The notes below the pieces were generated by a model that worked only from the letters and a program-made list of their open reading frames with translations, ran no database searches and was not told the origin of the DNA. Shown piece after piece: positions 1 to 11,159 of a DNA stretch of 64,000 nucleotides. The stretch's first letter is position 1, and every line of letters starts with the position of its first letter. Source of the DNA: Polytrichum commune (taxonomy: Eukaryota > Streptophyta > Polytrichopsida > Polytrichales > Polytrichaceae); the NCBI GenBank assembly GCA_950295325.1, contig OX485803.1, positions 7,376,001 to 7,440,000 of the forward strand, read 5' to 3'. The position numbers and the translations under genes are program-made.

Positions 1-180
1 CTTCCCGGGCACTATTGTGATCTTTCGGTTTTTCTTTATGGATTTGAAGTATATTCTACAGATTCCTCTAAAATGATGGAATTTTCCTGACGTCTTGAAC
101 CTCAACCGATTATTTCTCAAATTTCAACGGGTTCATATGTAACTAGCGGTCGGCTCTCCCCATTCATTGGCTCGTAATCA
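1..180. repeat. Dispersed repeat, partner at 27270-27450
   Basis: This stretch aligns with 27270-27450 in the same orientation. Both carry ctttcggtttttcttta, then a shared run through gaattttcctga/cttttcctga, gtaactagtg-like words and cattcattg. Identity looks like 70-80 percent by eye. No coding potential is seen. The second copy lies just outside the lower end of the old retrotransposon. The family is not recognised. Confidence 0.5.
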
Positions 181-617
181 TGCTACGCAACTTAATAGGT
201 CCACATCCCACCGTGCCCTTGGAAATCGATCCCAAGACCACCTCGTTTGGTGTCCCGTTTCAAGGGACACGGCTTCATCGCGTTTTCCCAGGCCACCATA
301 TACATAAATAACTTATTATATGTAGAAAAACGATGCGATGAACCTCTAAATCACTAACTTAGGTTGTACCAGGATGTGTTGCATACGCAGGTTGGCTAGC
401 TCGCTCAAAAAACACTCTTTGGGTCAGTCACCTTATAATAATGCCATACTTTCTCGAAGCTCGTGTTTTTTTATAAAAGAGATTAAGAAACAAAGGTTAA
501 TGTCTACTTGGACACATAACATGATATAACAGAGTGTGTATGTTCAGTGTGATCCGACTTATGTACTTAGATATGGGCATGTAACGGGCATATACCCAGG
601 GTGTCAAGTTAGTCTTA

Positions 618-1732
618 GGGGCGGTTTACACTATGGACCATGAAGTTGGACCAGGGCTCTGCAAGGTAGATGATTGGCTGTTGAAGTTCTCCCAGGACAA
701 CTTCGGTTTACACTAAGAAAAAAATGGCAAAGGGACCATGGAGGTCGAGGTCCCCAAAATATAATTTTTAAGGCCTAATAAATGCACTGACATGGTCCAC
801 CAGGTTTTGCGTTGAGAGAGGCAAGAGAGATGGTCTAGTACGAAAAGGCAAGGGCCCATGTCAAAGAAATACCATTTCAATAAATTTTTAGTGAACCTAC
901 CTTTTAAATGCCTTAATTATACCATAGCCCATGAGACATACCAGCACTACCTTGCCCTACCCCTTAAACCGGCTCACACGTGTTTCAGCAAACAACGCGG
1001 GACATGTAGAACTCAAGAATTCAAGTGCAGATTTGTTTTTTTGGTATACCAAATGTAATGTTTGGAATTTTGGGGCTTGTAATATACCGTTGGAAAGGTC
1101 TTGAAAATACCTTTCCAACGGTATATTACACACCCCAATATTCTTACAAAATGCAGTTGCAAAGAAAAAAAGAAAAATCTATAGTGGTTTAGTGATTGTA
1201 GATCAGGGTAGTCAAAAGAAGTGCAATGGGATATCTTCTTACATTAATTATCAAAGAATTGAAAATTAGTGTTGAGCAAGGTAGGGTGGTAACAACATTA
1301 AATATAATCAAACACTAAATATCCTATTTAGTGTAGTGACAACACAAGGTACATGTCACATGTACAAATTAAATTTCTCATTTTATTTTATTTAAAAAAA
1401 ATTGTTGTGAGAAGATTTGCAAGCCACATCTTCGACACATTTAACAAGAAGTGAAGACAAGTGAAGCCCAAGAGAAGACAAGGAATGATCAAACTTAATC
1501 TTTTTTCAAAATTGCCCTTTTTGGGCATGTATTAAAAAAATCAGCACCTCCACTTTTTGGTGCATGGTCATTCTTCATGGTCCACATTCGGTTTACACCT
1601 AGTGAAGGGCCCATGAACCATGAAAACTAATATTTTAGTAACTCAGACCATGGAAGTCGTCCCATGAAGTCATCCCACGCAAAATAGGCCTCTTACGTGG
1701 GCGACTTCATGGTCCATAGTGTAAACCGCCCC
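618..1732. mobile_element. PIF/Harbinger-like non-autonomous element (TTA duplication)
   Basis: Terminal inverted repeats begin GGGGCGGTTTACACTATGG and extend through a tggaccatgaagt block. The element is flanked by TTA at 615-617 and TTA at 1733-1735, the 3-bp target duplication typical of PIF/Harbinger elements. It is related to the 494-bp element at 7988-8481, which lies in the opposite orientation: the block next to the right end here (about 1588-1732) is the reverse complement of the block next to the left end there. Its interior is longer because of extra AT-rich sequence and a hairpin at 1070-1138. It contains no transposase. Confidence 0.8.
1070..1138. repeat. 30-bp inverted repeat (hairpin) inside the 618-1732 element
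   Basis: Arm 1080-1099 (taatataccgttggaaaggt) is perfectly complementary to 1109-1128, with a 9-nt loop. Pairing extends outward with about one mismatch to 1070 and 1138. It looks like a small fold-back inserted in the MITE and is absent from the related element at 7988-8481. Confidence 0.75.
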
Positions 1733-2005
1733 TTAGTGGTGATCAGCCCAAGCTTAAGGTTCATGGTAAATCTCTAGTAGTTGTCAGTTGGGCGGCATGG
1801 AAGTAGTTCACTTTGCCCTCTTCGAGGTCTTCTTGTCCATCCCCTTCTTTCTAAAACATCATTTTCTTATAGTTGTGTTCAAGGGTAGTCTTACATGTAT
1901 TCCATGTGACTATGAGATTAAACCCTCCAAACATTGACATAGTGCTCAAATGGGTGACCCTTCTTTGCACTTGATGTCCGATGCACCCTACGACATGGGT
2001 GGGTC

Positions 2006-2265
2006 TAAATACCCCCATTGAGCGTGGCTCGGAGGCCAGGTTCAGTGGGGTTCATTTTTCTGGCCCTCCCCGTTTTGACCCCTTGGGGATTTTTTTTTGG
2101 TTTTTTTTGCTAAATCTGGGTCTTGCGGCCCCAAATTACTCTAGGAAGTCCCTATGAGATCAAGTAAGGCCCCACCCAATTAAAAAAATAGGGGGCACGT
2201 TTTACCCCAACCCTGCCACCCCCTCCCAAACCTGGCCTCCGAGCCACGCTCGATGGGGGTTTTTA
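2006..2265. repeat. Fold-back element with 37-bp arms
   Basis: Arm 2006-2042 (containing gagcgtggctcggaggcc) is the near-perfect reverse complement of 2229-2265. The intervening 190 bp is non-coding with T-rich runs. Both sides carry ccctacgacatg (about 1987-1998 and 2273-2284), which could be a long target duplication. I read it as a small inverted-repeat transposon of unassigned family. Confidence 0.6.
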
Positions 2266-2748
2266 GACAGATCCCTACGACATGTGGTCCACCCAATCGT
2301 AGTGGAAGCACCCGGGTGACCCATAAATTTTTCACTAACCATGTGGAGACCGCGGAGTTTGTCCTTGGCAAAGTTTAGTTGCGGACTAACTTGTCTACAC
2401 CATTCAAGGTGTTCACCTTGGAAAGGGAACATATTCTTGAAGGTTCTTCTAATCATCATGTTATTTGTTTTGAATTCCCACATAGAACCAGTTTAATTTG
2501 GAGATGAAACAACATCATCTCTCTCTCTCTCTAGTATGAGGTGGATGCTCAACTAACTAAAAGTTCATAGCATGTCTATCATAAGTAGCTCAATAGGCTA
2601 AATACGTTGACACCTTCACTTTCAAAATCAACCATCACTTGATTGTTTATTTTGTGTGCTTATAGTGTGACATAGGCTAATTTTGAAATGATCCGCTAAT
2701 TCAAATATTTGCTTGTTTGTGGAACTCACATTAGTTTTGATGGCACTG

Positions 2749-3158
2749 CACAGGGAGGTCACTTCATTGTCAAGTTGACACCACGTGCAGACAAAGTTTG
2801 CTACCCCTATATTACATGCCATATATAATTTTAAATTTTATGATATTTTTTCTACATATACATAACCATTGATAGTATCTTTTGTATATTTTTTGAAAAT
2901 TTTAGTCATCTTTATATTTTTTTTAATAAATGTTTTAGTTCAATTATGTGTCATTCTAGTTAGAAACGGTATGTTTCATGGAAAAAAAAATCATCAAATT
3001 TAGTTACCACTTTTACCTATGTCATAGGTACTGTGTATATCTACTCATGAAAAAAATTTGATAAAATTGTGACCCATTTTGGTGGTGCAACTTACCAAAA
3101 GAAGATTTTTTTTGGTCGCACGTGGTGTTCAACTTGACAATGGAGTGATCTACCCGTG
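2749..3158. mobile_element. hAT-like MITE with 8-bp target duplication
   Basis: Termini are CACAGGGAGGTCACTTC on the left and the inverted CACGGGTAGATCACTCC on the right, followed by a shared cattgtcaagttg block. The flanks are TGGCACTG at 2741-2748 and again at 3159-3166, an exact 8-bp target duplication. Eight-bp duplications with CA-G-rich ends are characteristic of hAT elements. The 410-bp interior is AT-rich and non-coding. The element at 32058-32555 shares the CACGGGTAGATCA terminus. Confidence 0.8.
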
Positions 3159-3166
3159 TGGCACTG

Positions 3167-5165
3167 TATCTTTAAAAATGTAGTGGATAGACTTTTATGT
3201 TATTATAACATGCAAGATTTGTGTGACTTGTTCTCATTGTTTTAGATTTAATACAAAAAAAGCTCCACATTTGAAGGTTGTTGACAAGTAGATTTTTTGA
3301 CACCATTATACTTTCAATATCTAAATCACACTATCCATTTGTAGTTTTTGACATCAACTACGATCAATCGTAGTAAACCATGCAAATAAGTGGGAATTGA
3401 TTTGAATATTATATTGAACCCACCAATCGGCTTAGCCATGGTTGGAAACCCTTATGTGTGGCATGGTCCATACGATGACAATCCAATAATATATGATTTT
3501 TTTTAGCAAATCATATCCGTCGGATTATGTCAAAATTTGAACGGCTCTTTTGGTTCATCGTGATTTCATATATATATTCCCTTGACGATTCTTTTGCTGA
3601 TATTTTTCACGCTTGCCAAATTATGGCTACCATTTGTAGAGATAACATGGAGGGGTCTTTAGAGAGAAGTGGATGAAATTATAGTGAAGTATATGAGGCG
3701 ATGCAAAGGTATCAAAGAGCTCAAGCTCATGTTTTCCGGCCCTTTCAAATTCTTTTACAAGAACATGTAGGTAGTGTAGGGATCCCGAATATTTTCAACT
3801 ACCTCATGGAAGTCATATTCCTCTTCCGCTCCCGTTAATTATGGACGTGTGTACAAGTAATTTGAAAAAAAAGACTATGAAAGAAATTGGGGATGAAGAT
3901 AAACATATTTAATTCCATTAGCGCCGAAGAAGAAAGGAGTGGCAACTTCAAAAAAATCTCGGAATAAGAACGTGAAGGACGTGGAAGAAGATGAAGAATC
4001 CGGCTCAAAAGTTTGGAAGGATAGTAACGTTAAAACGACGATTTTGTTGCGCGGTGAGATGGAACCATAATTTTTGAAGAACTAAAAAAAAACAAGGTAA
4101 ATTTTTTGCATACCTAATATTTTGAAAAGAAAAAGTTTTCATATCATATTTGGACAATTTGACATTTTTAAAGGCCTTCGCCTTCACCTTGAGGCCCCTC
4201 CTTCATCCTCCCCCCCCCCGCCCCTAAAAGGCTTGAGAGGCACCGGAAGAGGACACTTTATCCTTAAGCTGGAATCTGATGTGTCCACCTCATGGGCGTG
4301 AGAGAGATTCTCTTTAGAAAACACTCCGAGTCTTCTATCATTTTTATCATGTCTATTGTATTGAATATGTGGTTATTATACCAAAACTATTACTGCAATT
4401 TAGAGCCCTTCTCACACCAAAATTATTTTTTTACTATGTATTCAACCAATGCATATGATGTGCATGTGTAGATAATTGGTTGAAATGATATGTTTGTTTA
4501 GTTGCGGTGATTTATGGACTAAATCGAACTACTATGGATTGCAAATATAAATTTAATATTTTGTATAAGTTATATAAAAAAGACAAGCGGGCAATGAAAT
4601 TTCAGGATCATATCGTTACACATAGAATTTTTATGTTTTTTTTAATCAATGATGACATCAAACTGGAACCGTGATGAAATATGTGACAACGTTTGCTAAT
4701 GATTATATTAGTGTTGAAGATAACACCACAGACAATGAGAATGGTTTATATTAAAAGGACACTTCAATTATGGTTGCTACTCCAAATTCAACAACGAAAG
4801 TCAACAAGAAGAATTTTTAAGAGCGTTGCTATGAAGTTTTCGTACAAATGGCCGAAAACAATTCAATTATAATTAAGAATTTTGAGGAAACTAATATTTT
4901 ATTAGAAATGGTAGACCGACATATGGATAGGCTTATGGACAAACTTTAGAATTAATAATCTACCGAATTATATGCATCGTGGTCACGATAGAAGTAAATT
5001 TTCCCTTCAATCACAAATGTGCTTCAAAAAAATTGAGCTAGTAATTCATGTGCTTGTGTAGCTTGCACAAACAATTTTTTTATTCTAGCATTTTTTTATT
5101 TGTTGTTTTCATAACCTCCACACTTTCATGTTCATCTTTTTCTATATTTTCAAATTAATTTAGCA
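3167..5165. other. AT-rich region, possible decayed companion ORF of the Harbinger element
   Basis: No intact gene is visible. Short plus-strand coding-like pieces occur near 3620-3840 and 4800-4950; the latter includes a charged stretch ending MVDRHMDRLMDKL. Autonomous PIF/Harbinger elements usually carry a second Myb/trihelix-like ORF next to the transposase, and the pieces converge on the transposase relic at 5170-6570, so they may be that ORF. This is a positional inference; no SANT motif was found. Confidence 0.25.
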
Positions 5166-5169
5166 TATT

Positions 5170-6570
5170 TTCTTTAAGGTCTCCAATTTGTGTAGTTCAT
5201 GGCTCAACCTCGTCCATTTTCATGTAATTTTTCATGTCTTTTGTAGCTTGTGTAGCTGTCATAAATATATCAACATTCTTTTGTTCTTCCACCTCAATTT
5301 CAATATACAAAAAGGTCTTTCTACCGCCATTTTTGTTGATGATTGGATACAATTATAATGTGCATTTGCTCAAGGTTATTCATTTTTTCACCTTTGAAAG
5401 AATAATATAATTATGGTCTCATTAGATAAGCCGCATCACCTATAAACTTGTAAGGTAATAATTTACATTTTATCATTATTTTTTCTAATATCAAAATTTT
5501 AGAACAAGGTCCAGTTATGACAACGTCCAATCCATTCAAAATCGTAATATCAAAACCTACATTTACTATTTACTACACCTCAATGTGTAACTGAATATAA
5601 ATATTTTCTACAATAATATGAGATAAGATCTATAGGAAGAGCAATGATAGGTTTATGACTATCATCAACTGCTCCAATCACATAAGATAATATTCTAAGC
5701 TCTTTAAATTCAACTGCAATTTTATTCAATATAATTTTAGATTGTTTTTCAATCACTAATGATTTTAAATGTTTTTCAATTGCTATACAAAACTTCCTAA
5801 TAATAATGGATGTAGTGCTTTCATAAATTCCATAAGTTTCAGCACAACCATGTAATGAATTATCACTACTGAGTTTATTCAAAGAAAGAGCAATCCGATT
5901 TCTAAAATGAATAGATGTTCTAAAATTTGTATCCTTAGGACTTAATGATAAAGATAAAACATTGCACAAATAATCAAAAGTTTTAGGAAATAACCTTATA
6001 TGTTGTTTGAACAACTTAACCGAGTAGCATTCAAATAGTAATATATTCACAAAAATAGTGCTCGGGTTATACATCCAAATACTTTGTGTCGTCCTAGACG
6101 CACTATTTTTGGCAACCATGTCATGTAAATAGCGATCGTGTGTCACTGCAACTCGAGTACCAACCACCACTAGCAAACAACACTAAAACATAGCAAAGTC
6201 ACACATAAACAACACACCTCCACATTCTCCCCCTACTTACACTCTTGGATTCTCCTGTGGTGGAGTGAGAGATAGCTTGACTCATTGTGTGCATTTGAAG
6301 AGAGATTTAGAGCTCTTGCAAGGGTTTGACTCTCTTCCTTCTCACTTGGCAAGAATGCCAAGCCAAGGAGGAGGCTCCTCACTTAGGAGCCTTCCTCTCC
6401 ACATCTAGATTCATCCATCCAAATCTAGATGGATGAAACCCAATGGATAAGATGCGGTCATCGACGCCGCATACCGTGACAACCATCATAACAAAAACCA
6501 TTGCATGACAACATAATGTTAATGCAGAGCAAGTTTTTGCAAAATTGCAACAACCGCCGTAACATATCGC
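5170..6570 (-). pseudogene. PIF/Harbinger DDE transposase relic, interrupted by a solo terminal repeat
   Basis: This encodes the remains of a DDE_4-type (PIF/Harbinger) transposase. A 198-residue open stretch (5580-6176) includes a helical N-terminal part (FRNRIALSLNKL, then TSIIIRKFCIAIE) and IGAVDDSHKP, which corresponds to the first catalytic Asp. Downstream, through stops and a frame change, I see YYCRKYLYS, GVVNSK, CHNWTLF, GDAAYLMRP (second Asp) and VERPFCILKLRWK (catalytic Glu). The order matches the family. Near 6119 the frame is broken by insertion of the 363-bp repeat at 6119-6481; upstream residues (about HAMVFVMM) resume at about 6482-6570. It is clearly non-functional. Related autonomous copies could have mobilised the TTA-duplicating MITEs in this window. 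Confidence 0.8.
6119..6481. mobile_element. Solo terminal repeat (A+B) of the DNMT retrotransposon family
   Basis: It starts TGTCATGTAAATAGCGATCG and ends ATACCGTGACA, like the ends of the element at 27605-50773. It is flanked by ACCA at 6115-6118 and ACCA at 6482-6485, a 4-bp target duplication. A (6119 to about 6222) is followed by B, but the B segment 6225-6343 is inverted relative to the other copies and adjacent sequence is missing. An A-B solo unit is what recombination between the two B copies of a split-repeat element would leave. It has inserted into the Harbinger transposase relic. Confidence 0.85.
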
Positions 6571-7048
6571 ACAACTATGAAGAACACAAGAGCCACTAAA
6601 ATCTTTTGTCTTCATTCATCCATCTTGTACAAATGACAATAAAAGAAAGAAAAAGGGGCTAAAATTTTGCTCCATTTATTGAATTGGCTTGGCTTCTTGG
6701 CCCTAAGGCCTTTACATATGGGAAAATTGGCCCCCGTCTTAATCTTATTGTAATGTATAATTGAGGCCGGCCTCCAACCTAAAAAGGGCTCAAATTTCAT
6801 GCAATCGGCCCCAAGGGGAATTGGCCTGGCCTCTAGGTGTAAAACGGCCCTTAGCTTGCGTCAAAAGTGAATGTGTGTAGTGTTACATGTCTTTAAGAAG
6901 TACACGACACGAATAACACAAACAATGTAGAGCCCTTCTCGTGTGCCAAAAATAATAGCGAAAGGAAAAACATCAAGGGATCCATGTCATGAAGCAATCG
7001 ACGTTTTCCTCAACCGCATCACTCATGTGCAAACGTGTGAATGCACTA

Positions 7049-7239
7049 CACTAAATATAATATTTAGTGTAACTTACTATTCGGAATTACACAATGTTAT
7101 ATCTTTCTACTATTGATGTGTTTAGTTGTTAGTTTTCTACAATGTCCAACAACCAACTTGACATTTGTTGGTAAACTATGAGATTTATAGTAAATATATT
7201 TAGCATTGCGTAATTCCAAATAGTTGGTGACACTAAATA
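7049..7239. mobile_element. Small TIR element (MITE-like)
   Basis: Left arm (cactaaatat, then tactattcggaattacac, about 7050-7096) is the imperfect reverse complement of 7201-7239 (cattgcgtaattccaaatag, then gtgacactaaatag). The interior is AT-rich. The same terminal words recur at 23694-23911 and, as fragments, near 1330, 7505, 9200 and 11140, so this is a dispersed family. No clear target duplication could be fixed. Confidence 0.55.
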
Positions 7240-7242
7240 GAG

Positions 7243-7500
7243 AGAGAGAAGAGAAGAAACGCTAACCATAAGTTAGCGTGATTGAAATGCCCGTTCAACC
7301 CACCCTTGGTATTATACCCTCAGGGCATAATAACAATGGTGCAAGACTACTAACCCCTCTCAGGGTGGGCACTATAGTTATCGGGGTAATCAAGGTGGAT
7401 GCCTCGTATGGACGTTGTGTTCTAATGTTAGTGACTTGGCATGTGCTATGTGGTTTTGCTTGACATGAGATTATGGCCCACAACCCTAGCTTGGGTTGGA
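7243..7500. repeat. SINE-like dispersed repeat, related to 59060-59200
   Basis: About 140 bp (gagagagaagaaacg, atgcccgttcaacccaccc, ggcataata, ctactaacccctctc, gtgggcactata) matches 59060-59195 at roughly 85 percent by eye. The copy at 59 kb continues into a tRNA-like head on the minus strand, so this may be a truncated SINE body. There is no coding content. Confidence 0.5.
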
Positions 7501-7987
7501 GTTGGTGACACTAAATACAATACTTAATGTAGTGCAAAGGAAGAAGTCGTGTTGAAGAAGGTCACTATTTTCTAGGTATGTTTGCTTTTCCACTTTCTCG
7601 AGCATCTAGGCAACTACCTAAACGTGTTCACACAAGGTAGGAAGGAAGAGAAGGAGAGACACAAATACAATGATGATGAGAATGAAGGAAGAAAGATACG
7701 TTGTGTTTGTTTTGAGTATATTATGTGTAGTCATCTATCCAATGATGTGGCACAACTATAAAATTTACACTTATAAAATGTTTATTGCATATAGATATTT
7801 ATTAAAGGAGACCGACAATTGGACGCATAGACATGAGAGATCCATTACACAATGGTTATAGGTTGTAAGTTTTTGGCATGCCAACCTCGCAACCTACAAA
7901 GTTGTTAACCTACTAGCCCAACCTAGCACAAGTGTGGTGACGTAGAAGGACCTAGCCATCCTACGTGCCCACCTATTAACCAACTTA

Positions 7988-8481
7988 GGGGCGGTTTACA
8001 CTATGGACCATGAAGTCGTCCCACGTAAGAGGCCTATTTTGCGTGGGACGACTTCATGGGACGACTTCCATGGTCCGAGTTACTAAAATATTAGTTTCAT
8101 GGTTCATGGGCCCTTCACTGGGTGTAAACCGAATGTGGACCATGAAGAATGACCTGCACCAAAAAGTGGAGTCATTAACTAAGTTGGAAAAAAAATCATT
8201 AAAAAAATCCAAAAAAATCATTAAAACGGCATTTTTCTGACATGGGCCCTTGCTATTTTTCCTAGACCACCTCTTTTGCTTGTCCCAACGGAAAACCCGT
8301 TGGACCATGGCAGTGGATAGAGTAGGCTTAAAAAAACAAATTTGTGGACCTCAACCTCCATGGTCACTCTGCCATTTTTTCCTTGGTGTAAACCCAAGTC
8401 GTCCCGGGACGACTTCAACGTCCAATCACATCGCTTAGACGGCCGTGGGACGACTTCATGGTCCATAGTGTAAACCGCCCC
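7988..8481. mobile_element. PIF/Harbinger-like MITE, 494 bp, TTA duplication
   Basis: Long terminal inverted repeats begin GGGGCGGTTTACACTATGG and include several internal gtcgtcccac / gtgggacgac inverted words. Flanks are TTA at 7985-7987 and 8482-8484. It is the shorter sibling of 618-1732 in reverse orientation. The many nested inverted words make it able to fold into an extended hairpin. It is non-coding; short open stretches on both strands are artefacts of the inverted repeats. Confidence 0.85.
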
Positions 8482-8484
8482 TTA

Positions 8485-9530
8485 GAACCCATGTACCCAT
8501 GAAGTATTGTAGCTTTCTAGCAACTTAAGCACCCCTCAACCCAATAATTAATTAAAGTGTAAAAGTAAGTTAGGCAACCCATGACATAATATTGTAAAAT
8601 TGAGAAAATTCAAAAAGTAATTAAAAATAAGTTAAACATTCATCCAAGTCGTTTCTATAATTCAAAGATGTTTTTCTTTATTTCATCTATGGCAACTACG
8701 ATTAACCTAAACACTTCCCTTAACCAACATCCCTTACTCTAAAGTTTGTCTTTTACTTGTAGGTCAAGGTTTTGCTTGGCAACATATTTTGCTTTGTGTG
8801 AGAGTTATACGAAGTGGTCTTTGTGAGAGACTATGCTACTATGGTGTTTGTGAGAGATTAAGCTCGAGAAGAGTGACAATGATAAGGCAGAAGACCTTGC
8901 AATGTACGTTTAAATCCATTGATAGAGAGGAAATGCATGTACATGTGGAGCGTGAATTGGAGCTGGAGAAAACTATGAAGAAGGAGGTTGCATTATTGTA
9001 ATTTTAGTCACTAATCAAATGTAAAAAAAAATTTGGACACTCAACACAATTAATTTCCTAGAAATGTAGGCACCTTTAAAATTGATTATTTTCTGCTCAA
9101 GTTGCTAGAGAGCTACAATAATTGTGTCGCATGGAGGACCTTGTGTAACCAAACTACAAATATAGTGACTTGACTACGTGTCTTCTATCATAGCTAACGA
9201 TGTACACTAAATATTGTATTTGGTGTCACCAATTCTTTTTGTCTCACTCAATACTAATCGTAAACCTAACATTATTTGGCATTCCCTGATAAAAAAACAA
9301 ATTGGGCATTATAGATTTACAATGTTGCAAATATATCACTTACTAAGTGACATTTCATTCAAATGTCAATCACCCATGATAATATTTCATTACATAAATG
9401 TTAGGATACGTAATATAGCAAAACTTGAAGCATTTCATTTTAGAGTTGTATGTTGGGATGACAATACTTGTAAACTTATTCATACCAAGTGTTGTTAGAA
9501 AAACCTACAATAGTGACACAAAACACCATA
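8485..9530. other. Intergenic, no gene recognised
   Basis: Short open stretches near 8789-9001 and 9214-9498 show no recognisable motif and are no longer than expected by chance. A TIR-like word of the cactaaatatt family lies near 9200. Confidence 0.4.
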
Positions 9531-9960
9531 TTTTACATAATATTTACATATTTACATTAAATTTTTACATATTTACATATTTAAATACAATATGGAAATA
9601 CAATATTTAAATATGTAAAATAAAATATGTATTTATAATATTGTAAATTTAAATATTGTAAATATTTTATTTATAAAATATTGTAAATAGTAAATATTGT
9701 AAATATTGTAAATACATATTGTAAATTTAATAAATTTACAATATTATAAATACATATTTTATTTTACATATTTTAATATTTTATTTTAATATTTTAATAA
9801 ATTTACAATATTATATTTACATATTGTAATTTATTATTGTAATTTACATATTTACATATTGTATTTAAATATTTACATATTTACATAATTTACATATTTA
9901 TATAATTTACATAATTTATATATTTATATATTTACAATAATAAATATATTTTCATAATAT
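9530..9960. repeat. AT-rich degenerate tandem array, block 1
   Basis: Low-complexity sequence built from ttacatatttacatattt and taaatattgtaaat words in both orientations, almost free of G and C. A matching block lies at 10755-11140. Such palindromic AT arrays form cruciforms and are prone to slippage. Confidence 0.85.
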
Positions 9961-10499
9961 GTTGTCATTAAATGTGCGATAAGGAAATGAAAATTCTGCA
10001 AAGAAGCAAAACTGCAAACCCTAATAAAATTCTGCAGAATGTCGCTAATGAACGGCTGTGGACATAATCTGCTGCAATAATAACTGCTTTACAACAACCA
10101 AGAGCAGTTATTGGACTCCAATCGATTAACACTCAAAACCCTTGGAATGCCGCAAAAACCTTTCGAGTATCACTTGCAACCTCTTCGAATCTCACTCAAG
10201 AACGCTTAGATTCAAATTCATTCGACTCTAAGAAATCTTGTCGACACTCGCCGAACACACACCAGCTCATAAATTTCGCACGTTCCTATTCAAAAGGAAA
10301 TCCACTAGTTCACGAATGAAACCCTCACAGCCCTTCGACTAAACACATCAAGTTTTAATGAAAATGGTTCAACCTACTGAAGACAACCCAATGACGTCCA
10401 CATGATACATAATAATCCTAAACAATCACTTTCAGTGAAATCACTACGTCATGATTGCTGCAGCTATCATGAAAGAGCATGGGCGTACGACATCCCTTG

Positions 10500-10645
10500 A
10501 GCAGGACATCAGTCGCGTGGAACTGTTATCTACAGGAATGCAGTCGCGTGGAACTGCTATGTATAGGACAGCATAACAGCAGTGCATCAATGGCGTGGAA
10601 CTGACATGCATAACATAGTAGTCGCGTGGAACGTTAAATAGGAAA
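10500..10645. repeat. Degenerate tandem repeat of a cgcgtggaactg word
   Basis: The words cagtcgcgtggaactg, gcagtcgcgtggaactgc, aatggcgtggaactg and agtcgcgtggaac occur at intervals of 30-60 bp between the two AT-rich arrays. The segment 9970-10700 around it has normal composition and no recognised gene. Confidence 0.6.
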
Positions 10646-10754
10646 CATGTTCCACTTGAAGAAGATGTCAATGTCTCCCTTGTTCTATGTTGGATACGAT
10701 TTCGTGTTCGACAATGAAGCAGTGTCCATCTTCCACTATAATAAAATGCACTTG

Positions 10755-11140
10755 GTCTACGTTTTATAAATTATATAAATATGTAAATACAATATGTAAA
10801 TATGTAAATTTACAATATTTTAAATACAATATTATAATTTTTAATACATATTGTAAATACATATTGTAAATTTAATAAATTTACATTATTTATTAAAATA
10901 TTCACATATTTTAATAAATATTTTAATACAATATTTTAAATATTTAATAAATTTACAATAATAAATTTAAATATGTAAATACAATATTTAAATTTACAAT
11001 ATTTTGTAAATTTTAAATTTATAATATTGTATTTACATATTTAAATTTACATATTTTATTTAAATATTTTATTTAAATATGTAAATATGTATACAACATT
11101 AAATTTTTACATATTTACATATTTACATATTTCAATACAA
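10755..11140. repeat. AT-rich degenerate tandem array, block 2
   Basis: Same composition and words as the block at 9530-9960. The outer edges of the two blocks carry inverted versions of tacactaaatattgtatt (near 9200) and aatacaatgtttagtgta (near 11135). The whole 9.2-11.15 kb stretch may therefore be one transposon with AT-rich subterminal arrays. Confidence 0.75.
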
Positions 11141-11159
11141 TGTTTAGTGTAGTGGTGGC

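Noticed and set aside
5169-6853. Terminal inverted repeats for the autonomous Harbinger element using gtgtaaaacggccc at 6838-6850
   Set aside because: A right-end-like sequence with TTA is present, but no matching left end was found upstream.
8010-8466. Overlapping open frames of 62-84 residues on both strands
   Set aside because: They lie inside the inverted repeats of the 7988-8481 MITE and match no protein motif.
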